A DNA stretch of 64,000 bases, from contig NZ_CP154261.1 of assembly GCF_039511225.1 (NCBI RefSeq), forward strand, positions 2,542,001-2,606,000, given 5' to 3'. How positions within the stretch are numbered: the stretch's first letter is position 1; each line of letters opens with the position of its first letter. The DNA comes from Sphingobacterium multivorum (GTDB lineage: Bacteria > Bacteroidota > Bacteroidia > Sphingobacteriales > Sphingobacteriaceae). Position numbers and translations under genes: made by a program. Shown here piece by piece: positions 25,748 to 34,506 of this stretch. The notes beneath the pieces were generated by a model. It saw only the letters and a program-made list of their open reading frames with translations. It ran no database searches and was not told the DNA's origin.

Positions 25748-26515
25748 AGCAACATATAGCGACAACTAGGGTAGAATAAAACTCTACCTAAACGATGTCA
25801 CTCATATTAGGAAGCCGCTAAATTTTTCCCTATGAGTCGACCTTGGGTTCGCTTTCTATTGGAATTTTTTATCTTTGAAGATATAAATCCAATAGGGCGA
25901 TTCCCTTGTCAGTCTCCGGGGAACCATGGTTTTGATCATGGAGGTACTTAGCGGCACCACTAACGGAGCCTTGGGATTCGCCTTATTGGTTTTTCCACCA
26001 ATACGCCATTCCTCGAGCTTTCTGAGTTCATCGTTTTTTATAACCACAATTAGATTATGATAAAACGGAAAGTAGAAACCCACCAAAAAACCACAGTTTA
26101 CCTCCAGGAGGTAAGCCATCGGTTTGCACACACTATTCCCATAAAGAACGCAATCCGCGCACCCGAATAGTTTATTAAATCATTAAAAACCAAAATAGGA
26201 GAGGGCTACTATCGCCAATTTGTAATGTGCCGATAGGATACAAATAAGTACTCCCTTGTTCAAGGTTTTCCGATCGATCTGTTTTACAACATTCCCTTTA
26301 GATCAGGTTAATAATAGATTTAATTGCTCTATTCAAGCGTCAACAACTTAAAATTAGCATTTAAAATTTATTGTTCCAAACAAATCAAAGGAATTTAAGC
26401 ATAGTTTTCTATTGCTTACAGGTCGGTTTTTTATCTTTCCCGACAGGAAGCGCCATAATGTCCCCCTAATCAATGCTTTGTAACCGCCTCGGGGCGCTTT
26501 GCGGGATTTTTGTTA
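25748..26515 (+). ncRNA. Candidate large structured RNA (unrecognised)
   Basis: About 760 bp with no credible gene. A TATATTTG box (25736-25743) fits the Bacteroidota -7 element, placing a start near 25748. Stems that can be read directly: GTAGA/TCTAC (25771, 25783); ACTCATA/TATGAGT (25800, 25831); CTATTGGA/TCCAATAG (25856, 25888) extended by CGC/GCG and GGG/CCC; CTCCG/CGGAG (25914, 25964); CCATG/CATGG (25924, 25937); ATTGG/CCAAT (25985, 25998); CGTTTT/AAAACG (26032, 26062); the palindrome at 26098-26114; CTATCG/CGATAG (26209, 26231). The loop of the second hairpin holds GCCGCTAA (25814-25821), the exact complement of TTAGCGGC at 25948-25955, a probable pseudoknot. A terminator-like hairpin ends it. 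I recognise no known RNA class; the strand is inferred from promoter box and T-run. Confidence 0.45.
26448..26515 (+). terminator. Terminator-like hairpin ending the structured region
   Basis: AAGCGCC (26448-26454) pairs with GGCGCTT (26493-26499). An internal CGCC-TCGG-GGCG mini-hairpin is an alternative fold. A GC-rich stretch and TTTTT at 26507-26511 follow. Confidence 0.5.
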
Positions 26516-26656
26516 ATTCTTAATCTGTGAAACCTGCAGGATGTAAAACTTCCGGCAATGACACCTCTTTGGAACGCAAAAATTTTGCAATGGGGGAAGG
26601 TATGTCCAATCTAACTGATTAGGATACGACCAAGTCATCTTTATTGAACCTATAAA

Positions 26657-27040
26657 ATGAACCAAAAATATTCAAATGTTCTAGCGCTAGAACTGGCCAT
26701 ATATCAAGTACACGATCAAAACTATGATCCCACGGATAAGATTGCTGATTTTTGGAAAAAGTATGATATCCGTACTATCCAGAATACCATCTCTTTACTA
26801 CTTAAAAAATCAGCAGACCGCTGGCCCAATGAAAATCTAATAGAACTTTGCAAAAAGCAGGTGTTCGGCTTCGACCTTTTAGCTGTACTGATTGCTTATT
26901 TCCATGTGCATAACGATTATGTTGACATGAGTAAATTGGATTTTTCCGACGCTGAATCAACAATGCTGAGCTTGGATGAACTGGAGATCACAAAGCGAAT
27001 CCATGAATTCTTTGGACGTATAGCTGATAAAACTCACTAA
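26657..27040 (+). CDS. Hypothetical protein next to the structured region
   Basis: 127 residues, predicted all-helical and mildly acidic, without signal peptide or membrane segment. No family recognised. It has good codon use and an ATG directly after a long untranslated region. It precedes the SusC operon by 139 bp but is not an obvious part of it. An association with the upstream candidate RNA is possible from position only. Confidence 0.6.
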   Translation: MNQKYSNVLALELAIYQVHDQNYDPTDKIADFWKKYDIRTIQNTISLLLKKSADRWPNENLIELCKKQVFGFDLLAVLIAYFHVHNDYVDMSKLDFSDAESTMLSLDELEITKRIHEFFGRIADKTH

Positions 27041-27179
27041 TAAGCAGATGATAAAAAGATCAAATAGTATGTCTGCCTTATTAGATAGGGTAGTCAATAT
27101 TCCAGTTATACAGATTACACTACTTGTAATCATATTCATATTAGTTTTTCAATCTTACTTAACTTGTTTTTTTAAGGCA

Positions 27180-30100
27180 ATGAAGAACATAAGAGCATTT
27201 ATGTTATTAGCTCTTATGTTTAATATGTTTAATTTATCGGCTCAGACGCCCCGCAAGGACAGCGGGGCGGATGGGCCATTGGGTATCCGCGGTACTGTTG
27301 TATCATCAATCGATGGTAAACCCATCCAAGGGGTGTCCATTCAAGTTCAAGGTGAAAAGGGTAGGACCTCGTCTAATAAGGACGGCACCTTTACATTGCC
27401 AGTCGTCAATCCCAAAGGTACAGTTTCTTTTTCTCACATGGGATTCAAGCGTTTAGAACGGCCTTATGTTGTCGGGGTATCATTGCAGGTGAAATTGATA
27501 CCATTGAATCAATTGGAGGAGGTGGAGGTGGTCTCTACAGGATACCAAAAGATTCCCAAAGAACGGGCGACGGGAAGTTTTGTGCAGGTGGATAATAAAA
27601 CCCTGCAGCGCAATCCTGCAATGAATATTTTGTCAAGGTTGGATGGTGTCACAAATGGTTTGTTGCTCGATAAAAATGCTGGTAATCCTGATGGGCTCAG
27701 CGTAAGAGGTCGCAGTACGCTATTCTCCAATACGCGTCCACTTATTGTAGTCGATAACTTTCCTTTTGAAGGTGATCTTGATAATATTAATCCCAATGAC
27801 ATAGAAAGTGTAACCATTCTTAAAGATGCGACAGCGGCATCAATATGGGGTGTCCGATCCGGAAATGGCGTCATTGTCCTTACAACAAAGAAGGGTAAAA
27901 CGAGAACGTCAATAGATTTTACTTCCAATTTCCTGATCGCTAAAAAACCTAATTTGTTTTACCAAAAACAGCTTAGCTCGAGCGAATTTATTGATTCCGA
28001 AATCGATCTTTTCAAAAGAGGCTATTATGATAAGGATATCAATACGGTCTATAAAAATATTTCACCAGTCGTCAACCTGCTCGAAAAGGTGAGGTCGGGG
28101 AATTTAGATAAGGATGTGGCTAACGCCGAAATTGATAGGTATAGAGCCGTCGATGTGCGTGACGAGTTGACTAAATACTTCTATCGTAATAAAATTCAAA
28201 ATCAACAGCAGCTTAGTATTACAGCCGGTTCTGATCGGGTACGAAGTCTCATCTCATTGGCCTATGATCGTTCCTTGAGCGAAAGTGCGACAGCCGACAA
28301 TACGCGTTTAAATATCCGCAATAACAATCAGTGGAATCTGATAAAGGACTATTTGCAAATGAGTACCGATCTCTGGTATGTGAAAAGTACCAACACAGAA
28401 AGTAATGCGTATGGTTATACGCCGTTGTATCCGTATGAACGACTGGCAGATAATGGACTGGCACTGGAAACTGCCACAATGAGCACGTTAAGAAGATCGT
28501 ATACAGATACGGTCGGTAATGGCTACTTATTGGATTGGAAATATCGGCCTTTGGAGGAAGTACAAAATCGTTTGACGCAATATCGCGGTATAGATCAGCA
28601 GCTCCGATTTCAATTGGGCATCAGCTCTAAAATATACCGCTCGTTTAAAATTGCTGCTGATTATTTGATGAGCAACAATTGGATCGACAACAGCACCTTG
28701 TATGATCAACGGTCTTTCTATACGCGTAATCTGATCAATCAGTTCGCTCAGGTTGATCTTATGAGCAAGACTGTCGTTCGGCCGATTCCTTTGGGCGATA
28801 TTTTCGATTCAAGTGAGACAAGAATGCAGTCTCACTATGGGCGTGTACAGGTCGATTGGAATGAGCGTATAGGCAGTCTACATCGGATTAGCGGTCTAAT
28901 CGGAATGGAATGGCGTCAAGATGAAAGTCTCTTTGACAGTCCGGGATACCGATACGGCTATAACCCCAAACTGGAAAGTTATACTGAAGTGGATATTTTC
29001 AGTTCCTTCCCACTTTACTACAATGGTGGTTATTCCATGATCAGCAAAGGGGGAGGCCGTATCCGACAACAGGACAATAACCGTTCCTGGTATGGTTTAT
29101 TTTCTTATTCGTATCGCGACAATCTGACCTTAACGGGTAGTATTCGTAAGGATGAATCTAATCTATTTGGTGTCTCAGCGAATCATAGGGGTGTCCCGCT
29201 TTGGTCGATTGGAGTTTCCTATGACTTTACTCAATTCCTTAAAAGCGATAAACTGGATTATTTAAAACTGCGGACTACCTATGGTTACAATGGTAACGTC
29301 GATAAAAATACCACTGCTTATCTGACATCAAAACTCTATAGAACCACAAATTTGTGGGGAAGGCCCATGGATGTCATTTTAAACCCGCCCAATAGCTCGC
29401 TGCGTTGGGAGCGCGTGGAAAATTTAAATATCGGTGTAGACTTTAGCCTTTTAAAAGGTAGAGTTGGAGGTACGGCTGAATATTTTCAGAAAAATGGCAA
29501 AGACCTGATGGGACAGAGTCCAGTTGCGCCACAAGTTGGCGTCGGCGAATTTTATGGAAATGTAGCGCGTACATCTACGCATGGTGTGGATGCTCAACTT
29601 TGGTTGAATTGGTTTGAAAAGAAGGCAACTCGTGTAAGAACAGACTTTATTTTTAATCTGGTCAAAGATAAGGTGACCCGATATTACAGGGTTCCCGGAG
29701 CCAATAAGGATATTGTTTCAAGCACAGGCATTGTGCCAATCGAAGGATATCCCATTAATACCTTGGTGCTCTACAGATTTAAGGGTCTTGATGAAGATGG
29801 TAATCCGCAAGGTATAGGCGATATGGGGATTACGGATGAGTACAGTACAATTATAAACAGTAATGACAGGCAAAGTATAAATTTTATAGGCTCTCGGCTT
29901 CCGACTAAGTTTGGCAGTCTCCGGCATACGGTCTCGTTTCAAAACTGGGAGCTTTCGTTCAATATCGTTTATAAACTGGGATATTACCTCAAAAGGCCTA
30001 ATTCATTTAGTTCCAATGGGCTTATCGGTGGGGAATATCGGTTTGCTGACTTTGACCGACGCTGGCAGCATGCTGGGGATGAAAACCGTACGACCGTTCC

Positions 30101-30377
30101 GGCTTTTGTATATCCGGCCAATGTAAACCGAGAGAGCTTCTATCAAAATTCCAATGTGTTAGCTGTTAAGGGAGATCAGCTGCGGTTACAGGATATTCGG
30201 GTTTCGTATGCCTTTAGGCCTTTTACGCGATACCAATCTTCGAGACTGAGTCTCTATTTGTACTGCTCCAACATTGGGCTTTTATGGAAAGCAAACGACC
30301 AAGGGCTGGATCCCAATTTCTTATCGGGTTATCCAGCTCCTTTTGAAACAACGCTCGGTTTGAAATTTAACTTTTAA
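27180..30377 (+). CDS. SusC/RagA-family TonB-dependent outer-membrane transporter
   Basis: 1065 residues from the ATG at 27180, which places the signal peptide (MKNIRAFMLLALM, ends LSAQ) at the N-terminus; upstream in-frame ATGs would bury it. The order is a carboxypeptidase-regulatory-like beta-sandwich (about 28-115, IRGTVVSSIDGKPIQGVSI), plug domain (about 125-240: LIVVDNFPFEG, then ILKDATAASIWGVRSGNGVI), and a long beta-barrel ending in LGLKFNF with a terminal Phe. With the SusD-like lipoprotein that follows 4 bp later it forms a lidded import channel. It lacks an STN domain, so it is not a sigma/anti-sigma transducer. The substrate is unknown. Confidence 0.92.
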   Translation: MKNIRAFMLLALMFNMFNLSAQTPRKDSGADGPLGIRGTVVSSIDGKPIQGVSIQVQGEKGRTSSNKDGTFTLPVVNPKGTVSFSHMGFKRLERPYVVGVSLQVKLIPLNQLEEVEVVSTGYQKIPKERATGSFVQVDNKTLQRNPAMNILSRLDGVTNGLLLDKNAGNPDGLSVRGRSTLFSNTRPLIVVDNFPFEGDLDNINPNDIESVTILKDATAASIWGVRSGNGVIVLTTKKGKTRTSIDFTSNFLIAKKPNLFYQKQLSSSEFIDSEIDLFKRGYYDKDINTVYKNISPVVNLLEKVRSGNLDKDVANAEIDRYRAVDVRDELTKYFYRNKIQNQQQLSITAGSDRVRSLISLAYDRSLSESATADNTRLNIRNNNQWNLIKDYLQMSTDLWYVKSTNTESNAYGYTPLYPYERLADNGLALETATMSTLRRSYTDTVGNGYLLDWKYRPLEEVQNRLTQYRGIDQQLRFQLGISSKIYRSFKIAADYLMSNNWIDNSTLYDQRSFYTRNLINQFAQVDLMSKTVVRPIPLGDIFDSSETRMQSHYGRVQVDWNERIGSLHRISGLIGMEWRQDESLFDSPGYRYGYNPKLESYTEVDIFSSFPLYYNGGYSMISKGGGRIRQQDNNRSWYGLFSYSYRDNLTLTGSIRKDESNLFGVSANHRGVPLWSIGVSYDFTQFLKSDKLDYLKLRTTYGYNGNVDKNTTAYLTSKLYRTTNLWGRPMDVILNPPNSSLRWERVENLNIGVDFSLLKGRVGGTAEYFQKNGKDLMGQSPVAPQVGVGEFYGNVARTSTHGVDAQLWLNWFEKKATRVRTDFIFNLVKDKVTRYYRVPGANKDIVSSTGIVPIEGYPINTLVLYRFKGLDEDGNPQGIGDMGITDEYSTIINSNDRQSINFIGSRLPTKFGSLRHTVSFQNWELSFNIVYKLGYYLKRPNSFSSNGLIGGEYRFADFDRRWQHAGDENRTTVPAFVYPANVNRESFYQNSNVLAVKGDQLRLQDIRVSYAFRPFTRYQSSRLSLYLYCSNIGLLWKANDQGLDPNFLSGYPAPFETTLGLKFNF

Positions 30378-30381
30378 CAGT

Positions 30382-31755
30382 ATGAGAAAATATATTTTAA
30401 TAACCGTCCTGCTGGCAGTTTTAACGGCCTGTTCGAAAGGGTTTCTCGAAGAAATACCGAATAGTAATATTTTAACACCCGAGCAGGCGGAAGATTTTCA
30501 GCGGCTACTCGACAATTCGGAACAGGTTGGGGTAACGGGGGTACTTCCCCAGTTGGCAGCTGATGAATATTACATCAGCGCGGAAAAGGATTGGCTGGCT
30601 TCTGCTACAGCGACGGAACGCAATTCGTATATATGGGACAAAGATCTCTTTGGAGGTGAGTTGGAAATTAATGACTGGAACGCACCATATAAAAGTGTTT
30701 TCTACGTCAATAATATCATCAGTGAGGTTGAAAAACAATTTAAGACAGGCGATTTAACATCCGCATTACGTGATATTTATGGCCAGGCGCTTTTTCATAG
30801 GGCAAAAGCCTATTTTGATTTGGTCAAGAACTTTTCGGTACCTTTTGATGCACTGACGCAGCACACTGATCTTGGTGTTCCCATTCGGAAAGACCCATCG
30901 ATTGACTACACTTCGCAACGGGCTTCGGTGAACGATTGCTACGATTTTATTTTTGACGACCTGAATAAGGCTCTCACATATCTTGCTTATGATACACCCT
31001 TACCTGAACGGAACAGGGCAACCAAATTGGCAGCCTTTGCACTACTATCTAGGATCTACCTGTATAGACGAGAGTACGATAAAGCGGAGCGGTATGCGGA
31101 TAGCCTGTTAAATCGCTACGATAAGTTAATCGATTACAATAAGGTCTCGCAAACGTCGAATACCCCATTTACAAAGACAAATGATGAACTCATCATGTAT
31201 GGCGCCACTGGCGTGTATCGAAATTCCGGTCAGATCAATAGCGGCCAAACGGTTTTCGTGGATAGTACGCTTATAAAAATGTATGCTCCAAATGACCTCC
31301 GTTTATCGATTTATTTCATTAACAATGGCGGCAAATATACCGTGAAGCGTGGCTATAATGGCACCGGATTAACACCTTTTAATGGCTTTGCCGTCGACGA
31401 AGTTTTGCTCAATAAGATCGAGTGCCTGGTAAGAAGGGGTGAGCTCAATCAAGCTTCAGTATCGATGGAGCGATTGCTGTTAAATCGCTATAAAACGGGG
31501 ACATATAATCATGTGGCCTTTGCAGATCAACAATCGGCTTTGCAGTTTGTGCTCCAAGAACGACGAAAAGAATTGGTCTGGCGCTGCCTGCGCTGGGACG
31601 ATATCAAGCGTCTCAACAAAGAGGGAAAGGGAATTGTGCTATCGCGCAAATTAGGAGGTGCCGTCTATAGACTTGAGCCTAATACGCCTGGCTATGTATT
31701 CAATATACCTCAGGATGAAATTAATAGAAGTGGAATAATTCAAAATATACGATAA
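30382..31755 (+). CDS. SusD/RagB-family surface lipoprotein
   Basis: 457 residues with a lipoprotein signal peptide and lipobox LLAVLTAC (Cys about 17). The SusD pattern is clear: DFQRLLDNSEQ early, FHRAKAYFDLVKNFS (TPR-like), LAAFALLSRIYLYRREYDKAERYAD in the middle, and the C-terminal ERRKELVWRCLRWDDIKRLN. It caps the SusC barrel and binds the imported molecule. It is translated with SusC (4-bp gap), and its stop overlaps the next ATG by one base. Confidence 0.92.
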   Translation: MRKYILITVLLAVLTACSKGFLEEIPNSNILTPEQAEDFQRLLDNSEQVGVTGVLPQLAADEYYISAEKDWLASATATERNSYIWDKDLFGGELEINDWNAPYKSVFYVNNIISEVEKQFKTGDLTSALRDIYGQALFHRAKAYFDLVKNFSVPFDALTQHTDLGVPIRKDPSIDYTSQRASVNDCYDFIFDDLNKALTYLAYDTPLPERNRATKLAAFALLSRIYLYRREYDKAERYADSLLNRYDKLIDYNKVSQTSNTPFTKTNDELIMYGATGVYRNSGQINSGQTVFVDSTLIKMYAPNDLRLSIYFINNGGKYTVKRGYNGTGLTPFNGFAVDEVLLNKIECLVRRGELNQASVSMERLLLNRYKTGTYNHVAFADQQSALQFVLQERRKELVWRCLRWDDIKRLNKEGKGIVLSRKLGGAVYRLEPNTPGYVFNIPQDEINRSGIIQNIR

Positions 31756-33269
31756 TGTTAAAATTCAAAGTATTGTTTGTGTTGCTCTTTGCGTTTGGAA
31801 CAACGCTCTTTGCACAAAAGTTAACGATTAATGGTCAAATTGATAAGCAATTAAAAGTTGATTCATTCCTCTTTAGGTATGCGACTAATTTTGTTGATCA
31901 GGAGAATTTGTATGGTAAAGGAGAAGAGGTATGTGTGAAAGTAAAGCATGGACGGTTTCAAATAGACCTCGATAGTTTACCGGCGACATTTTATGCTTTT
32001 ATCCGATTGCCAAAGAATTATTCGAAAGATATTTCCGATGATTATAGGCTAATTGGGAATAGAGGAAATTTCTTTTTGCTAAAAGCAGATACACCCATGG
32101 AAATGCAGCTGTCTCAAGATGGAGTGACTTTTTCGGGAGAACAGAAATCCGCTTTGGATTGCCAATTGGAGCTTTTCAGATTAAAAAAGAAATTGGACGA
32201 TAGACTTATCACGCTAAAAAATAGTTTCGGTTCTTTTGATAAGACAACGACGGCGGCGCAGATTAATGATTATTTGAGTGCCTATAAAGCAATGAACCAG
32301 AATGCATGCCGGGAAGCAGAGAAATTGGTTGTTTCATACGCTCAGGTTCTTGATACGATGACTGCGAATACAGTCTATTACGATTTTATTGGACGTACAA
32401 AATGGGATGAGATCAATCATATTAACTGGTTGGTGGATTTTAGCCCTGACAGTGTCCGCTCATATGTGGCAAAGTACTACAATCAATATTATACGGACGA
32501 ACCATCTTATGGAAATCCAAAAAACTATCGTGGCGCATCCAATGGATATCCCAAATACCTTGCGTATAAAGCTTATACCGATCTTTCGAAAAGTATGGCA
32601 CTGCTGGGCAGACGTATAAAACCCAACGTTGCTTTAGCTGACTTGCTTATTTCGGAGCGTTATAAGGGAAATCTCTACGACCAGGTTGCATTTTCATCAT
32701 TGCTCGCGCGTGGTACGAAAGAGTATTTGGATGATATGTTTCTCAACAGTCTAATGGGGAATATAAAAAATGAGGATTTCAAGCAGTATGTTCGCAATTT
32801 AAGAAAGAGGCGTACAACACATGCCCGGTCTTTTCAGTTTGCTTTGGAAGATGAGAATGGAAAAATGGTGACCAATGCCGATTTAAAAGGAAAGGTGATC
32901 CTGTTGGATTTTTGGTTTACAGGATGCAGGGGATGCTTGGCATTACATAAAAATATGGAACCTGTAAAAGCATATTTTAAGAACAATCCCGATTTTAAAT
33001 ATGTCAGTATCTCCATTGATAAGGAAAGAGGAAAATGGTTAAACTCCTTGCAAAAAGGAGAGTATACAGATGAAACCGATGTGAAACTTTGGACTGGTGG
33101 ACAAAGGGATGCACATCCGATCATACGCTATTACCAAATTGCCTCTTATCCAACGATGATCCTTATCAATGGAAATGATGAAGTGGTAGCGATGAACCCA
33201 CCTAATCCATACACCGAAAGAAATAAAAATGCATTAATCAAAATGATCGATGACGAGTTGAAGCAGTAA
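31755..33269 (+). CDS. TlpA-like secreted thioredoxin-fold protein
   Basis: 504 residues with a signal peptide (to about 21, ends LFAQ). The N-terminal part resembles a DUF4369-like beta domain (LTINGQIDKQLKVDSFLFRYA), followed by a helical middle. The C-terminal thioredoxin domain (about 355-504) has ILLDFWFTGCRGCLALHKNM with the active CxxC pair (CRGC) and a YPTMILI cis-proline site. The protein probably acts as a thiol-disulfide oxidoreductase in the periplasm or at the surface. Its ATG overlaps the SusD stop (TAATG), so it belongs to the SusCD operon, suggesting that the imported substrate carries thiols or disulfides. Confidence 0.88.
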   Translation: MLKFKVLFVLLFAFGTTLFAQKLTINGQIDKQLKVDSFLFRYATNFVDQENLYGKGEEVCVKVKHGRFQIDLDSLPATFYAFIRLPKNYSKDISDDYRLIGNRGNFFLLKADTPMEMQLSQDGVTFSGEQKSALDCQLELFRLKKKLDDRLITLKNSFGSFDKTTTAAQINDYLSAYKAMNQNACREAEKLVVSYAQVLDTMTANTVYYDFIGRTKWDEINHINWLVDFSPDSVRSYVAKYYNQYYTDEPSYGNPKNYRGASNGYPKYLAYKAYTDLSKSMALLGRRIKPNVALADLLISERYKGNLYDQVAFSSLLARGTKEYLDDMFLNSLMGNIKNEDFKQYVRNLRKRRTTHARSFQFALEDENGKMVTNADLKGKVILLDFWFTGCRGCLALHKNMEPVKAYFKNNPDFKYVSISIDKERGKWLNSLQKGEYTDETDVKLWTGGQRDAHPIIRYYQIASYPTMILINGNDEVVAMNPPNPYTERNKNALIKMIDDELKQ

Positions 33270-33272
33270 AAA

Positions 33273-33294
33273 AAGGGGGATCAGCATCCCCCTT
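33273..33294. terminator. Bidirectional terminator
   Basis: 9-bp stem AAGGGGGAT / ATCCCCCTT with loop CAGC. Eight A precede it on the plus strand, giving a T-run for transcripts from the minus strand; it serves both the TlpA gene and the convergent small-peptide gene. Confidence 0.85.
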
Positions 33295-33303
33295 ACATTT
33301 GAA

Positions 33304-33645
33304 TTATTCGACGTAAATCCCTTTATCATTATTCATCGGCTCAATTAAGCCAGCTGAATGAAGTGATGCTGCCGTTGTCGCATCGAAATTGTCAGGAACA
33401 GTTCCCGCTGTGCTGGTGCGTCGCCAAGCACAGTTCTGGTCGCTTGTCTGCTCACAGTTGTTTGGATCATAATCCCCCGGAGAAGCTAGTTTTTGGTAGC
33501 TTCCAGATGATGACCCATTTACGTAAACCTCTCCAGCGAATTTAGTTGTTTTAACTGCTTGTTGTGTAAACGACTGCGTCATAACTGCGCAGCCTAGGAA
33601 TGCTACGCCAAGTAGCACTTGTCCTAATTTTTTAAATTTTTTCAT
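33304..33645 (-). CDS. Small secreted peptide, DUF6520-like
   Basis: 113 residues. A signal peptide (MKKFKKLGQVLLGVAFLGC, to about 28) is followed by a short mature protein rich in Ser, Gly, Asn and Asp, with a cysteine pair NCEQTSDQNC (about 65-74). The layout is like the DUF6520 family of small Bacteroidota exported proteins. It begins 4 bp after the MauE-like gene, so the two are co-translated, which suggests that the MauE-like protein handles the redox state of this peptide. It is the last gene before a strong terminator. The family call is from memory. Confidence 0.7.
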   Translation of the reverse strand: MKKFKKLGQVLLGVAFLGCAVMTQSFTQQAVKTTKFAGEVYVNGSSSGSYQKLASPGDYDPNNCEQTSDQNCAWRRTSTAGTVPDNFDATTAASLHSAGLIEPMNNDKGIYVE

Positions 33646-33649
33646 TTTT

Positions 33650-34165
33650 TTAAATTTTGGAATGTTTAATTTTTGTTCTCACCAGGGCAAAGATTCCCGC
33701 AATTAACCATATAGAATTAAATACGATATGCGTTTTCCAGCCCATGGATTCGATCACACCACCACAGTGACAGAGCTTTTTGTCTGCAAACCCGACCATC
33801 AGACTAAGGTAGATGGTAAATACAGTCATCAATAGGGTCGATGTCCACAGTGCGAAGCGCCTAATCCGATACATTGGCACAATGAGCAGGATAGCGAGCA
33901 CAATCTCCAAAGCAGGGATGCCATAGCCGATCACCTTCGCATAAGTGCCCAGATAGGGGATCTTGCTATTGCCTCTAATAAAGGTCGATAGGTTCATAAA
34001 CTTGGCCCATCCCGTATACATGTATAGAAAGGCATAGCCAAAGATCACCACCTGCGGCAATTGACGGTAGATCCAGCGAGCAGCCCGGCGGATTGAACCA
34101 CCCCGTTTGGAGGAGCTTGCCGGCTGATCCTGTTGATGTAATGATATCCTGATACGCTTTTCCAT
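33650..34165 (-). CDS. MauE/DoxX-family redox-associated membrane protein
   Basis: 171 residues. A basic N-terminal tail (about 1-33) precedes four membrane segments (about 37-55, 75-98, 104-125, 143-162). The family hallmark KKLCHCGGVIESMGWKTH, with a CHC cysteine pair in the loop before the last helix, is present. MauE-like proteins relay electrons or disulfides across the membrane, similar to DsbB/VKOR in function. It is the first gene of a two-gene unit with the small cysteine peptide, opposite to the SusCD-TlpA operon. Confidence 0.82.
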   Translation of the reverse strand: MEKRIRISLHQQDQPASSSKRGGSIRRAARWIYRQLPQVVIFGYAFLYMYTGWAKFMNLSTFIRGNSKIPYLGTYAKVIGYGIPALEIVLAILLIVPMYRIRRFALWTSTLLMTVFTIYLSLMVGFADKKLCHCGGVIESMGWKTHIVFNSIWLIAGIFALVRTKIKHSKI

Positions 34166-34506
34166 AAGCTTGTCTGTGTTGTTGTGTTTTTATTTTTTTT
34201 TGCTGCGGAGCCCATCTGCCAGAGACCGATGGATTTCCTGTTTGATCTTGCTACTCACCGACATCGCGGGAAGAGGGCCGCTTTTTTTGGAAACAGATTT
34301 CGGAACACAAAACACCGCAAATAATGCCCCGGACTAACAGAAAGGAGGATAGTCCCGATATTATACTTGTCGATATGTCTGTTGCTGCGGTTCATTGTAT
34401 TGTCTTTTTATATCATAATCGTTTACAAACTGTATAAGACAAAGTTAAACCGAAGAATAAGCATGGGTTTGCAAGAAGCGGAATGGTTGATTTGCCAAAT
34501 CTGAAA
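34166..34506 (-). other. Long leader between AraC gene and MauE gene
   Basis: 341 bp without a convincing gene. On the minus strand a 24-codon frame (34264 down to 34190, a basic peptide) lies in the leader; it may be a chance frame or a leader peptide. No strong hairpin was found except a GC-rich patch near 34260-34275. Confidence 0.4.
34440..34474 (-). promoter_or_regulatory. Possible promoter of the MauE operon
   Basis: On the minus strand TAACTTTG (34447 to 34440) fits the Bacteroidota TAnnTTTG -7 element; a TTG lies at 34474-34472. The 24-bp spacing is slightly long. A start here would give a leader of about 270 nt before MauE. Confidence 0.35.

Noticed and set aside
25856..26131. A 91-codon minus-strand frame inside the hairpin-rich region
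   Set aside because: It spans the strongest stems and the palindrome, has no recognised domain and no good upstream signals; the structure explains the conservation better.
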